64,000 nt of DNA from positions 1 through 64,000 of the forward strand of contig NZ_JAPFQI010000022.1 of NCBI RefSeq assembly GCF_026183895.1, written 5' to 3'. This DNA comes from Sabulicella glaciei. GTDB lineage: Bacteria; Pseudomonadota; Alphaproteobacteria; Acetobacterales; Acetobacteraceae. Numbering within the stretch: the stretch's first letter is position 1; each line of letters starts with the position of its first letter. A model generated the notes under the pieces. It was given only the letters and a program-made list of their open reading frames with translations. It did no database searches and was not told where the DNA came from. Positions 34,454-43,143 of the stretch are shown here, in pieces. Made by a program: the position numbers and the translations under genes.

Positions 34454-34740
34454 GATTATGATGAACGTTGCGTCCGCGATTGGCCCGGTCCCAGCATGCG
34501 TTGTCATGGAATCCCGTGACGGGCGCCTCGTGTGCCCCCTTCAACGCGAAGCGTTCTTCATCTGAAAAGGGCGCCGGTGGTATTTGGGCATGCCGCTGCT
34601 TATCGTGGCATCGGATGCACAAAGCGACCTCAGGCTGTGCTTCGTGTCGTGGGAGGTTCTCCGCAACCCAGGCCGCTCCATCCGACTTAGTACTCAAGGG
34701 CCTGAGCCACGTGTCCCGCGAAATAATGGGAAAGGAACGG
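34454..34740. other. Intergenic, nothing recognised
   Basis: A minus frame here contains LCIRCHDKQRHAQIPP but no recognisable family. The last bases provide the AAAGGA ribosome site for 34741. Confidence 0.3.
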
Positions 34741-35211
34741 ATGGATCGCTTTCTGCTCGACCGCGTGTTCCAGCCCGTCGCAGACCGCACCCGCGGACCC
34801 GAGCTTTCAATCGCCATCTTCGGCGTCAGCTGCCTCGTGGGGATTTTTGCGCTGGCGCTCCGGTGGCACGATCCGGCCCCGTGGGATCTCATGGATTTTA
34901 TCGCCTCCGCCGGTCAGCCCACTAGTGGCGCCTTTGTCGCCGTTCTCGTTCAAGGCATCCTCCGCCGCCTCAAGGAAGGTCAGGCGAACCCCATACGGAC
35001 GGTGCTCGCCGTCCCGCGCGTCGCTCTGGGGATTACGGCGCTGGTCTCGCTAGCGGCCATCGTGGTGACAGGCTTCGCCGTCTCTCCTCTGCGAGTAGCG
35101 AATTTCGCCTGGATCGTTCTCTACGTTTCGGGTTTCTACCTCGCCTCATGCCGGATCAACCCGCCGAGGCAGCGCGAACCCCGAAGTCATCTGGCTCAGC
35201 AGGCGGCCTGA
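34741..35211 (+). CDS. Hypothetical inner-membrane protein
   Basis: The 156-residue protein, starting after AAAGGAACGG, has four hydrophobic segments: LSIAIFGVSCLVGIFALAL, GAFVAVLVQGIL, a long GITALVSLAAIVVTGFAV, and FAWIVLYVSGFYLAS. It ends in a short charged tail. Family unrecognised. The frame upstream to 34468 is not supported. Confidence 0.6.
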   Translation: MDRFLLDRVFQPVADRTRGPELSIAIFGVSCLVGIFALALRWHDPAPWDLMDFIASAGQPTSGAFVAVLVQGILRRLKEGQANPIRTVLAVPRVALGITALVSLAAIVVTGFAVSPLRVANFAWIVLYVSGFYLASCRINPPRQREPRSHLAQQAA

Positions 35212-35324
35212 GGCGCGCCTCTCGAGAAAAGCGTGACGGCGGAAACTCAACGAGGATAACCAGCTCCCCGTGCCAGGTTCGATGAGTTGCGATTGAGCGG
35301 CGTCATCGAGAGAGTCCGTCGATC

Positions 35325-35450
35325 TTTCATGGCAGCGTGGCGGTCTAGTTCGCTCCCGACGCGGATCGACAGCAGCGCGGGGCCGTAGATTAGGATGGCA
35401 TAGAGCGCCATCGGCCCAGAACTGATGTACTCTATGCTTCGCTCAATCCG
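35325..35450 (-). pseudogene. DUF421 (YetF-like) N-terminal fragment
   Basis: RIERSIEYISSGPMALYAIL and IYGPALLSIRVGSELDRHAA match the start of the intact DUF421 protein at 57516-58112 (DRSIEDVSSGQMMLRTVL, IYGLALLLIRIASKRF). Only about 42 codons persist, surrounded by unrelated low-complexity sequence, so it is a decayed duplicate. Confidence 0.55.
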
Positions 35451-35685
35451 GGGAGCCCGTCGGCAGCCTCTTGCAAGAAATGCACCAGAGGTTAGATGAA
35501 CTGCGCACATGCTTCTCCTGCAGCGGATGGTTGCCGATCGTTTGTCGTCTAAGCGGCGTTGCGCCCGAGGTAGCTGCTGTCGGGCGGCGCCAGCGATGTC
35601 AGCACACCAGCGCGTTTCACGTTCAATGGTCCCAGTGACTGTGGACCCGAAACTGGTCCGCCCGAAGGGAGAGAGCTTCCGGGCT
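35451..35685. other. IS flank with end-like sequence
   Basis: GACCCGAAACTGGTCCGCCC near 35644 resembles IS3 terminal sequences and probably marks the right end of the damaged element that follows. Confidence 0.35.
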
Positions 35686-36640
35686 TCATCGGCAGCCCTT
35701 CCGGGCTGCTTTGGCAGCAAATTCCTGGGGCGTCAGGTGCCCCAGGGCAGTGTGAGGCCGGAACGCATGGTAGTCCTGCCTCCAGGCCTCGATCTTGCTC
35801 CTGGCGTCCTCGAGCGACAAGAACCCATGCGTGTCCAGGCATTCGTCCCACAGCCGCCCGTTGAAGGACTCTACGAAGCAGTTGTCGGTGGGCTTGCCGG
35901 GCCGGCTGAAGTCGAGCGTCACACCGCGCTGTAGGCCCAGCGGTCCAGCGCCTTCGAGACAAACTCCGGACGGTTATCCACGCGAGAGAGGCGGGGCACG
36001 CCGCGGATGCCGCTATCCACCACGATCGCCAGCGCCTCCCGCGTGTGGTTGTCGACCAGTGTCAGGGCCCGGATCCTGCGTCCGTCGAAGGGCGCGTCTG
36101 AGACGAAGTCCAGGGACCACTGCTCGTTCGGACGCGTCGCCGCTGGCCGCTTGCTCCGGCGTGCCGCCATCACGTTCCGCCTGGGTCGCTTGTGTCGGAG
36201 GCTCAGCCCCTCTTGCCGGTACAGCCGATAGACGCGCTTTCTGTTGACGGGCCAGCCCTCGCGCCGCAGCAGGATGTGGATGCGCGGATAGCCGGGGCGG
36301 ACGCGCACTGCGGCGATCTCGCGGATCCGCAGTCTCAGAGGTGTCTGGTCGTCACGGGTGGCGCGAGGGCGCTGGGAGGAGCGGTGGAAGCGCAGCGCCG
36401 CACATCCCCGCCTCTCGCTCACCCCGAACCGGTCCTGCACGTGCCGGACCAGTTCGCGACGACGACCAGGCGTCACGGCTTTTTTGCCAGCACCTCTTGG
36501 AGCATGGCCTTGTCCAGGCTCAGGTCGGCCACGAGCTTCTTCAGCTTGGTGTTCTCCTCCTGGAACTGGCGAAGCTGTCGAAGTTCCGACGGTCCCAGGC
36601 CGCCGTACTTCTGCTTCCATCGAAAGAACGTGGCCTCGGA
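35686..36640 (-). pseudogene. Truncated IS3-family element (orfA end plus damaged orfB)
   Basis: OrfA is present only from SEATFFRWKQKYGGLGPSEL to LSLDKAMLQEVLAKKP. Its start was lost at the junction near 36640. OrfB begins RRRELVRHVQDRFGVSERRG and runs through WSLDFVSDAPFDGRRIRALT. It then has a deletion of about 20 codons around GIRGVPRLSRVDNRPEFVSK, and a one-base shift before TLDFSRPGKPTDNCFVESFN to the end at 35686. The N-terminal half is close to the IS3 at 48 kb, but the end is of a different subgroup, suggesting recombination between elements. Confidence 0.75.
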
Positions 36641-36647
36641 TCTCGGA

Positions 36648-38261
36648 TCATCGCGTGCTGACGAAGGCGCGTGCCTGAGCCAGTTCCGCGCGGGTGGCAT
36701 CCGCGTTGGGCGCGATCTCCAGCAGCGCGGCGTAGTGCCGGCGTGCCGTGGCGGGATCCCCTGCCTGCTCCGCCGCACGCGCGGCGCCCGCGACGGCGCG
36801 GAAGCGGCGCGGCTCGGTCTGCTGGACGGCTTCGAACTCGCGCAGCGCGTCCGCAGGGTGGCCCGTCTCCAGCAAGGCCTCTGCCAGCAACTCGCGCGCC
36901 GGCGCCAGCGGGCCCGGGGTCACCACGTGCTTGTCGGTGCGGCTTTCACGTTCCGCAGCGATGCGCAGGGCCGCAAGGCCGTCCTCGTTCCGGCCCGCCG
37001 CGAGGAGCGCGATGCCCTCGGCGGATTGGCGCTGGATATCCACCTGCTCCGCCCAGTACGCGTCGCGCGCGCGAAGCGCCTCGGCGATGTGGCGTAAGGC
37101 GTCGATGTCGGCGGCGGCTTCCGCTGGCCGGCTGGAGCGGGCCAGCCCTATGGCCCGCGCGAAATGCGTCAAGGCATTGGTGTAAGGGTACGCTCCCGCC
37201 TGGGTAGGGGCCGGCAATGCAGCGGCCTCGGGCCAAGCACCGCGCTCCAGGGCCAGCCGCGCCGGCATGGCAGCCGCGGCAAAGGCATGGGTGTTGCGCG
37301 GTGGCTGCGCCGAGCGCGCGCGGCCAGCCGACGCCAGGGCGCGCCGCGCAGCCTCGTCCTGGCCGGTCTGCAGGTAGGCGTAGACCATGTAGTCGAGTGC
37401 GTGGAACTCGCCGTCCACATCGCCCGTGGCGACGGCGCGCTCGGCCGAGCGCTGGTTGCTCTCGATCGAGCCCTCCCAGCGGCCGATCCGGGTGAAGATG
37501 TGCGAGGGCATGTGCAGCGCGTGCGCTGCGTCGGCGGCCAGCGTCGCGTAGCGCTCGGCGGCACGGACGCCACGTGCCGCGAGGGGCGGGTAGTCGTAGA
37601 GGTGGATGAGGTAATGGACGATGCCCGGATGCTCCGGCTGGCGCTCCCATTCCGCCTCCAGGATCGTCGCGCCGCGAAGCTGGTCGGCATAGGTCTTGTC
37701 GGCCGGCGAGGCGGCGACGCCCAGGAGCAGCGCGTACTGGATCGCCGCCTCGGCGTCATCGGGGAAGCGGGCGTGCAGCCGGCCCATCGCGTCGCGGAAG
37801 TCGCCAAGCCGCGCGCGGTGCTGCGTCAAATCGTCGCCCGCGAAGACCTGCGAAAGCGCATCCACGTAGGCGGCCTCCCGCTCGTTCCGCGCGCCAGCGC
37901 GCCGCGCCTCGTCCAGCAAGGTGCGGCCCCGGCGCAGATTCTCCGGGGAGGGCGGGCTGTAGGGGTTGGTCAGCAGGGACAGCGCCTCGCCCCAATAGGC
38001 CATGGTGCAGCCCGGGTCGTGTTGCCGGACCTGCTGGAAGGCCTGGCCGGCGGCCTGGTACCAGAAGGAGTGCTGCAGCTTCATCCCCTCGTCGAAGGCG
38101 GCCTGCGCCTCGGGGGAGCACTGCACGGGGAAGTGCACGCGGCCGAGCACGGCGGCGCCGCCCCCTGCATGGCCGTGATCGTGCGACTGGGCGTAGACGG
38201 CAAGCGGCGCAGCGGCGAGACCAGCGGCGAGCAGCGCGCGGGCGAAGACAGGATACGGCAT
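36648..38261 (-). CDS. Exported TPR-repeat protein
   Basis: The 537-residue protein has a signal peptide (PVFARALLAAGLAAAPLAVY, cleaved after YAQ or nearby), a His-rich start (SHDHGHAGG), and tetratricopeptide-like helices throughout. Examples are QAAFDEGMKLQHSFWYQAAG, CTMAYWGEALSLLTNPY, HALHMPSHIFTRIGRWEGSI and ATARRHYAALLEIAPNADAT. This long family is common in Acetobacteraceae and related groups with unknown role, probably periplasmic protein binding. The stop lies eight bases before the truncated IS3, so the original C-terminus may be shortened, although the last TPR looks complete. Confidence 0.8.
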   Translation of the reverse strand: MPYPVFARALLAAGLAAAPLAVYAQSHDHGHAGGGAAVLGRVHFPVQCSPEAQAAFDEGMKLQHSFWYQAAGQAFQQVRQHDPGCTMAYWGEALSLLTNPYSPPSPENLRRGRTLLDEARRAGARNEREAAYVDALSQVFAGDDLTQHRARLGDFRDAMGRLHARFPDDAEAAIQYALLLGVAASPADKTYADQLRGATILEAEWERQPEHPGIVHYLIHLYDYPPLAARGVRAAERYATLAADAAHALHMPSHIFTRIGRWEGSIESNQRSAERAVATGDVDGEFHALDYMVYAYLQTGQDEAARRALASAGRARSAQPPRNTHAFAAAAMPARLALERGAWPEAAALPAPTQAGAYPYTNALTHFARAIGLARSSRPAEAAADIDALRHIAEALRARDAYWAEQVDIQRQSAEGIALLAAGRNEDGLAALRIAAERESRTDKHVVTPGPLAPARELLAEALLETGHPADALREFEAVQQTEPRRFRAVAGAARAAEQAGDPATARRHYAALLEIAPNADATRAELAQARAFVSTR

Positions 38262-38381
38262 GACGGCGTCCTCCGGGCCGAGGCCGCCTGGGTCGGGCCC
38301 CTGGCAGCAGGGAGGTTAATCCTGCCCTGGGCATTCATGCCAAGGAAATCTTTCCGCCTGAGCATCGATGAGGGATGGCAC

Positions 38382-39221
38382 CCTTTAAAGTCAGGAGCAA
38401 AACCGCCTGACCTGACGCAGGCGGAGGACGGTGAGGGCGAGATGCACGTCGGCGCGGCGCTCATGACGGATGGCCAGGCGGCGGAACTGGGCGAGCCAAG
38501 CGAAGGTTCGCTCGACCTTCCACCGATGACGGCCGAGCCGCTCGCTGCTGTCGATGCCGCGCCTTGCGATGCGCGGGACGATGCCGCGGGCGCGACACTC
38601 GCGGCGGCACCGGCGATGATCATAGCCCTTGTCGGCGTGGAGTTTATGCGGTCGACAGCACGGAGGGCCCTGCCGCCCGCCGTCCGGCGGCACAGTGTCC
38701 AAGGTGGGTGGCAGCATCCGGCTGTCGTGCCGGTTGGCCCCGCTCAGCGTCAGGCCGAGCGGCGTGCCCTCGCCATCGACGACCAGGTGCCGCTTGGTGC
38801 CCGCCTTGCCGCGGCCCGTCGGATTGGGCCCCGTCTCCGCACCCCCCCTTTGGCGCGCACGGAGGCGCTGTCGAGCGACGCCCGGCTCCAGTCCAGCCGG
38901 TCGGCGTGGCGCAGCCGCTGCAGCAGCGTTCGATGCAAGGCGCGCCAGACCCCAGCCGCGTGCCATTCGACCAACCGGCGCCAGCAGGTCTTGCCACTGC
39001 AGCCCATCTCGGCGGGCACGTCGCGCCACTGGATGCCGGTGCGCAGCACGAACAGGATCCCGCCAGCGCCACCCGGTCCGGAACGCGCGGGCGTCCGCCC
39101 TGCGGCTTCGGTGGATCGGCCGGCAACAAGGGCGAAATCGCCGCCCAGAGATCGTCAGGAACAAGAAGGGCTGCCATCGCCCCTTAACGACCAAGATCAG
39201 GTTTCGTCCCCGGTTTTAAGG
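38382..39221 (-). mobile_element. IS5-family element, about 840 bp
   Basis: Imperfect terminal repeats (left CCTTTAAAGTCAGGAGCAAA, right read inward CCTTAAAACCGGGGACGAAA) flank a transposase region in three frames. A target duplication was not resolved. Confidence 0.65.
38391..39177 (-). pseudogene. IS5-family transposase, two frame changes
   Basis: Homology begins in MAALLVPDDLWAAISPLLPA and leaves that frame at GGCGGGATCC near 39060. It continues as FVLRTGIQWRDVPAEMGCSG, TCWRRLVEWHAAGVWRAL and LDWSRASLDSASVRAKGG. It changes again at a seven-G run near 38850 and goes on as AETGPNPTGRGKAGTKRHLV, KLHADKGYDHRRCRRECRAR and WKVERTFAWLAQFRRLAIRH. The shift at the G run fits programmed frameshifting. 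The first looks like one missing G, the same lesion at the same kind of sequence as in the IS5 at 1967. DDE residues are retained. Confidence 0.7.
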
Positions 39222-39260
39222 CCGCCGCATCGATGCCAAGCCTTATCAGGGTCCGGCCTC

Positions 39261-39413
39261 TCAGATGAAGGGCAGCACCGACAAGACGACCACAAGGTTC
39301 CAGAACAGCATGTTCACGAGGGTCCGAATCATCGTGCGGCTGTCAGCTTCATCCACGTGCAAGACGTCACTGACGAGGTTTCCAGGCAGCAGGAAGAGTT
39401 GCGTCGGGTTCAT
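39261..39413 (-). CDS. Small membrane protein divergent from nsrR
   Basis: From ATG 39413, after a GAGG site, 50 codons read MNPTQLFLLPGNLVSDVLHV, DEADSRTMIRTLVNMLFWN and LVVVLSVLPFI, ending at TGA 39261. The last 20 residues form one membrane helix. It shares its upstream region with the divergently transcribed NsrR-like gene, and the half-sites there could control both. The family is not recognised. The end lies 40 bases from an IS5, but the stop appears native. Confidence 0.55.
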   Translation of the reverse strand: MNPTQLFLLPGNLVSDVLHVDEADSRTMIRTLVNMLFWNLVVVLSVLPFI

Positions 39414-39422
39414 GGAAAGCCT

Positions 39423-39492
39423 CATAAGGTGTCTCGTTCGTGCATCTTATAGCGGAGCAAGCTTGTAAAGCAATATCAATCATGCATCTTAT
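39423..39492. promoter_or_regulatory. Putative NsrR/Rrf2 operator with repeated half-sites
   Basis: TGCATCTTAT occurs at 39441-39450 and again at 39483-39492, 42 bases apart (about four helical turns). ATAAGGTG at 39424-39431 is an imperfect inverted partner. AAGATGCA is the half-site of the NsrR consensus in proteobacteria. The element covers the divergent promoter region and the second copy lies right at the regulator start, fitting autoregulation. Confidence 0.55.
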
Positions 39493-39496
39493 CGGC

Positions 39497-39928
39497 ATGC
39501 GCCTCACGACCCTCACTGACTTCGCACTTCGGATGTTGATGCACCTCGCGCTGAGGCCGCAGGGACGGGTGACGATCTCCGAAGTCGCGAAGGCGTATGG
39601 CATCTCCGAGAACCACCTGATGAAAGTGGCTCAGCTGCTCGGTCAGGAAGGCTTCGTGAACACGGTACGCGGCCGGGGAGGCGGCTTGGTCCTGGCAAGA
39701 TCAGCGGACCAGATCACAGTCGGGCAGGTTGTACGCCGCCTCGAACCCGACTTTGCCTTGGTGCCTTGTTTCGGTGGAGGATGCTGCGCCATCTTGCCCG
39801 CCTGCCGTCTCAAGCATGCGCTGCACACCGCCCGAGAGGCTTTCCTTGGGGTGCTGGATGACACGACGCTCGAGGCGATAGCTGAGCCCGAGGCCGAGTT
39901 GCGCGGACTGCTAGGGATAGCTCTCTGA
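39497..39928 (+). CDS. nsrR: Rrf2-family regulator, NsrR-like
   Basis: The 143-residue protein begins MRLTTLTDFALRMLMHLALR, the Rrf2 winged-helix start, with the recognition helix in VAKAYGISENHLMKVAQLLG and the wing VRGRGGGLVLAR. The C-terminal cluster CFGGGCCAILPAC supplies Cys91, Cys96, Cys97 and Cys103, close to the three cysteines that hold the Fe-S cluster in NsrR. It should therefore be a nitric-oxide-responsive repressor. The start at 39497 fits the family; the earlier in-frame ATG at 39440 lies within the operator. Confidence 0.85.
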   Translation: MRLTTLTDFALRMLMHLALRPQGRVTISEVAKAYGISENHLMKVAQLLGQEGFVNTVRGRGGGLVLARSADQITVGQVVRRLEPDFALVPCFGGGCCAILPACRLKHALHTAREAFLGVLDDTTLEAIAEPEAELRGLLGIAL

Positions 39929-40064
39929 CCTTCCACGGTCCCGTTCCGCGCGATGCAGATCGCCGGATGAAAAAATCGTGATCAAGCCTGATTGCGCCTA
40001 GCGGGGCCGTCACTCCTTGCGGCGGCAGCCACGTCTGAGCGGAGAGGCTGCTGCCCTCCGACCC

Positions 40065-41266
40065 TCATAATGACTGAGCATGAGTTTTCACCACCTCTTC
40101 CGCGACCTCGCAGGCACGCGAAAGCGTGTCCACTGCGCGCAGCCGCGCAGAGGCCTGACGCGCTGCCCCCGCATAGCTCGGCTCCGCCAGCACTCGGCTG
40201 ACCGCCTCGGCCAGCCGCTCCAGAGTGCAATCGCTCCGCGAAACGATCTCAGCCACGCCCATCGCCGCGGCCCGGGCGGCGACGCCCGCTTGATCGCGGC
40301 CCCAGGGAACCAGGACCATTGGCACGCCATGCCGCAAGCCGCGCATGACCATTTCGTGCCCTGCGTGACCAACAAGCAGGCAGGCTTTGTCCAGAACGGG
40401 GCCGTGAGGCACATAGCCGCTGATCCGCGCGTTCGGTGGGGCGGGGCCGAGTTCCTCCAGCGGATGTCCGGGCGCAAGCGTGACCAGAACCCTCACGGGC
40501 CGGTCTGCAAGCGCGGCGAGGGCGGCGCGGGCGATCGCCATCTCCCCCGACTGCGGCAGAGTGCTGAGTGTGACCAGGACCCAGGGATTTCCTGCCTCAT
40601 GCAAGAACGCGGTGTCCCCTGGAGTGGGCGCTGGCGCCAGGTCGAGTGGACCGACGTAGTGGTGGTTCCGGGGCAGGTGGAGCGGCGGCGGATCATAGAC
40701 GGGGTCGGTCGCGTGAAGGACGGCAGTCGCACGCTGCACCAGGGGCAGGAGCCAGTGCCGAAATGCACCTGCCCCGAGCCCGGGGAAGTCTTCCTCCCAG
40801 GGGCGGCGGGCGTCGTCGCCGAAGTAGAAGCTCGGGTTCACGAGCACCCAGGGAGAACCAAGCGCCTTGGCCAGGCGCTCGGCCAGGCCCATGCAGAACA
40901 GGCTGCTCAGCAGCAAGGCTGGGCCGAGAGGACGGAGCATTGCGAGGGCGTCGGGGAGACAGGCTTCCGCCCACGCAGCCAGTGGATCGGGCGTGTTGGC
41001 TTCGATCGTCTCCCCGCGCCCCATCATGCGCGGAAATGGAAAGGATCGTAGAATGCGGACTGACGCAGGGCCTGCGGCAGCCCCAGCATTGCCAGCCCGG
41101 TCGGTCGGGCCGCGTCGGCGACATCGCCGTCGCACAGCACGTGCACGGTGTGGCCGCGGTTCCGGAGTGCGGCCGCGAGGGCAAGAACGGGCGGCTTGTC
41201 TCCGGCGCCACGCTCGCTGACCAACGCGACAATCGCCTTGCGCTGCCCTGGGCAATCCGGATCCAT
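40065..41266 (-). pseudogene. GT1/MGT-type glycosyltransferase, frameshifted
   Basis: The start ATG at 41266 follows GGAGGCAGAC and encodes the usual N-terminus: KAIVALVSERGAGDKPPVLA, LAAALRNRGHTVHVLCDGDV, to FYDPFHFRA and stop at 41024. The match continues in another frame from MMGRGETIEANTPDPLAAWA to the nucleotide-sugar binding half (GHAGHEMVMRGLRHGVPMVL, VPWGRDQAGVAARAAAMGVA) and ends at 40065. Two extra bases (CGCG for CG) near 41027 explain the break. Intact relatives transfer a sugar to a lipid or small acceptor. The two halves might be expressed separately, but activity is unlikely. Confidence 0.7.
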
Positions 41267-41427
41267 GTCTGCCTCCAAGTTCACTGCGTTTGGCTTGAGG
41301 TCCGCTCTGATCCGCTCCCAATGGCGAAGCATGCTAGACTCTGCACAGACAGGACAGGGACTTTCGCATGCCCGTAAGCCTGAATGCATCCACTGGCCCA
41401 AATCTGGACCCTGCAGCTCTCGAGCCA

Positions 41428-41945
41428 ATCCCGCTCTTGCTGAACGTGGTGGACGAGTTCACCCGCGAGCGCCTGACGATCCGGGTCGGCCGCCAGCTCA
41501 AGGCAACGGACGTCATCGACGTGCTGTCCGACCTGTTCATCCTGCGCGGCACTCCGAGCCATGTTCGTTCAGACAATGGGCCGGAGTTCGCAGCCACAGC
41601 CGTGAAGGGCTGGATCAGCGGCGTCGGCGCCAAGGCGGCGTTTATCGAGCCCGGTAGCCCTTGGGAAAATGGCTAAGTGGAGAGCTTCAACGGCAAGCTG
41701 CGCGATGAGCTGCTCAACATGGAGGTGTTCAACACGCTGGCCGAGGCCAAGATCCTCATCGAGCAATGGCGACGGCACTACAATACTGACCGGCCACACT
41801 CCTCGCTGCGCTACCGCCCACCCGCACCCGAGGCGCTCCTGACATCATGTCCGCCGTTTCCCGCAGGCCCACCCTCCTCCAACTCAGGCCAAGCCGCAGC
41901 CATGCTCCATTAAAAATTCGCCTGGACCCGCTCGTGGGGCTGGTC
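41428..41945 (+). mobile_element. IS3-family orfB 3' part plus right end
   Basis: The OrfB C-terminal half reads LLLNVVDEFTRERLTIRVGR, VRSDNGPEFAATAVKGWISG and FIEPGSPWENG. It stops at TAA (41674-41676), where relatives have GYVESFNG, and continues in the same frame ESFNGKLRDELLNMEVFNTL to 41913. The flank up to 41945 resembles the right end of the IS3 at 49.4 kb. OrfA and the N-terminal half of OrfB are missing, so it is a dead fragment. Confidence 0.7.
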
Positions 41946-42103
41946 AGTCTTCGGCGGTTGCTCCTTGTTCACGGACTACCCCGCTCACCCACGTGAGGCG
42001 TTTTGCTGGGAGGGTCCGCCTCGGGGAGCCACCGTTGTCGCGGTGGCCCCCATGGCAATGCCCGAAGGCTCGCTGGCTGTCCTCCTAGGCCCTGCCGTTT
42101 CCT
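41946..42103. other. Probable upstream part of decayed membrane gene
   Basis: A plus frame includes VVAVAPMAMPEGSLAVLLGP but is offset from the fragment at 42104. Possibly the same decayed gene. Confidence 0.3.
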
Positions 42104-42376
42104 TTGTTGCCCCCCTTCCTGAAAGCGTCGGGCGTGCGATTCATTGGCGAGCTCAATGCGGAGTGGGCCGGTGAGACCCGCGATCAAGCCAGCTATGCGG
42201 CACGTGTGGTGCGGGAGGTCCACTCGCACCCCGGGCCAGTCTTTGTGCTTCTCGAAGATCCCGCCTTCTACGAAGGAGGAAGCGCGGAGGCTCTTGGCAT
42301 CACATTTGAGCGGACATCCTGCCGTCCTGTGCTGAACAATCTCACGAAGGTGGTCCAGCTCTGCCGCTGGCGATGA
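42104..42376 (+). pseudogene. C-terminal fragment, membrane glycosyltransferase-like
   Basis: About 90 codons read GVRFIGELNAEWAGETRDQA, SYAARVVREVHSHPGPVFVL and LGITFERTSCRPVLNNLTKV, then VQLCRW and stop. The pattern matches the periplasmic tail of ArnT/PMT-like membrane glycosyltransferases of related bacteria. The transmembrane part is absent, so this is a gene remnant. The family assignment is tentative. Confidence 0.4.
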
Positions 42377-42389
42377 GGTGCGGATCGGT

Positions 42390-42900
42390 GTCTCTGTCTT
42401 CGTGCGGTCGGATCAGGGCTCCGCACCATCTGCAACGCCTCGCGGGCCTCCGCACTATCGCCGCCCAGTACTTGCTCCAGTTCCTTAACCTTGCGCCGAT
42501 TGGCCGCGGCCAGCGCCAGATGGGGCTTGGCGGGGACCTCAGTGTGGGATTTCGCCAGATCCGATAGCCGCGCCTTGATGGCCGTCCGTTCCTCCTCCAA
42601 CGTTTGCATGCGATCCCGCATCTGCCGGGCGGGAGTGCCCTCAGCGACGGCATCGACGAAGCGGTCTAGGGAGAGCGTCGCCTTGCATAGGCGCCGGCGC
42701 AGCCGGCTTTCCTCGGCATCGCCTCGCGCCTTCGCGAAACCTGGGCCAGCCGGGCCTTCTCCAAAGCCACCGCGATCGCCTCGCGGCCAGAGCAGCCGTT
42801 CCTTGAAACCTGCGAGGACACGCCTCTCGAGCCCAGTTTGAGCCACCGTCTTGCCGTTCGGGTAAATCGCGGCGGCGCGCCCCGCGCAGCCGAACCGCCG
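42390..42900 (-). pseudogene. Large serine recombinase, C-terminal fragment
   Basis: The minus frame holds IYPNGKTVAQTGLERRVLAG, FKERLLWPRG, then a coiled coil SLDRFVDAVAEGTPARQMRD and QTLEEERTAIKARLSDLAKS, and NRRKVKELEQVLGGDSAEAR. This is the region behind the zinc ribbon in large serine recombinases (relatives: NGRTIAQTGLERRVLAGLKERLL). The catalytic serine domain and recombinase domain are missing. It suggests an old integrative element in this segment. Confidence 0.6.
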
Positions 42901-43143
42901 CCTCGCCTGCGATACACCATTCCGGCACCCGGCCAGCGGTGCTGGTCAAACGCGCTGCGGCGACGGTTCACGGGCGACCTCAGCCTGTCCGGCAGACCTA
43001 GGCGGTCTGGCGGGCCGCCTGCTACGCTGTGCATTCGCTCCTCTCACAAGGGGGAGCGCACCGATCGGCTGACGCGATGCCTCAGGCACCGGGTTACGAC
43101 CGTCGTGCTCAGAGCACAGTCATAAATCAGGGGAGGGGCCAAA
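42901..43143. other. Intergenic, nothing recognised
   Basis: GGGGAGGGG just before 43144 is the ribosome-binding site of the following TTG-started gene. Confidence 0.3.

Noticed and set aside
34212-34892. 226-codon minus ORF with ALCIRCHDKQRHAQ
   Set aside because: Tempting Cys/His string, but flanks are Arg/Ser-rich, no family recognised, and it crosses two plus-strand genes.
37164-39452. 762-codon plus-strand ORF
   Set aside because: Runs antisense to the TPR gene and an IS5 transposase; composition typical of a GC-driven shadow frame.
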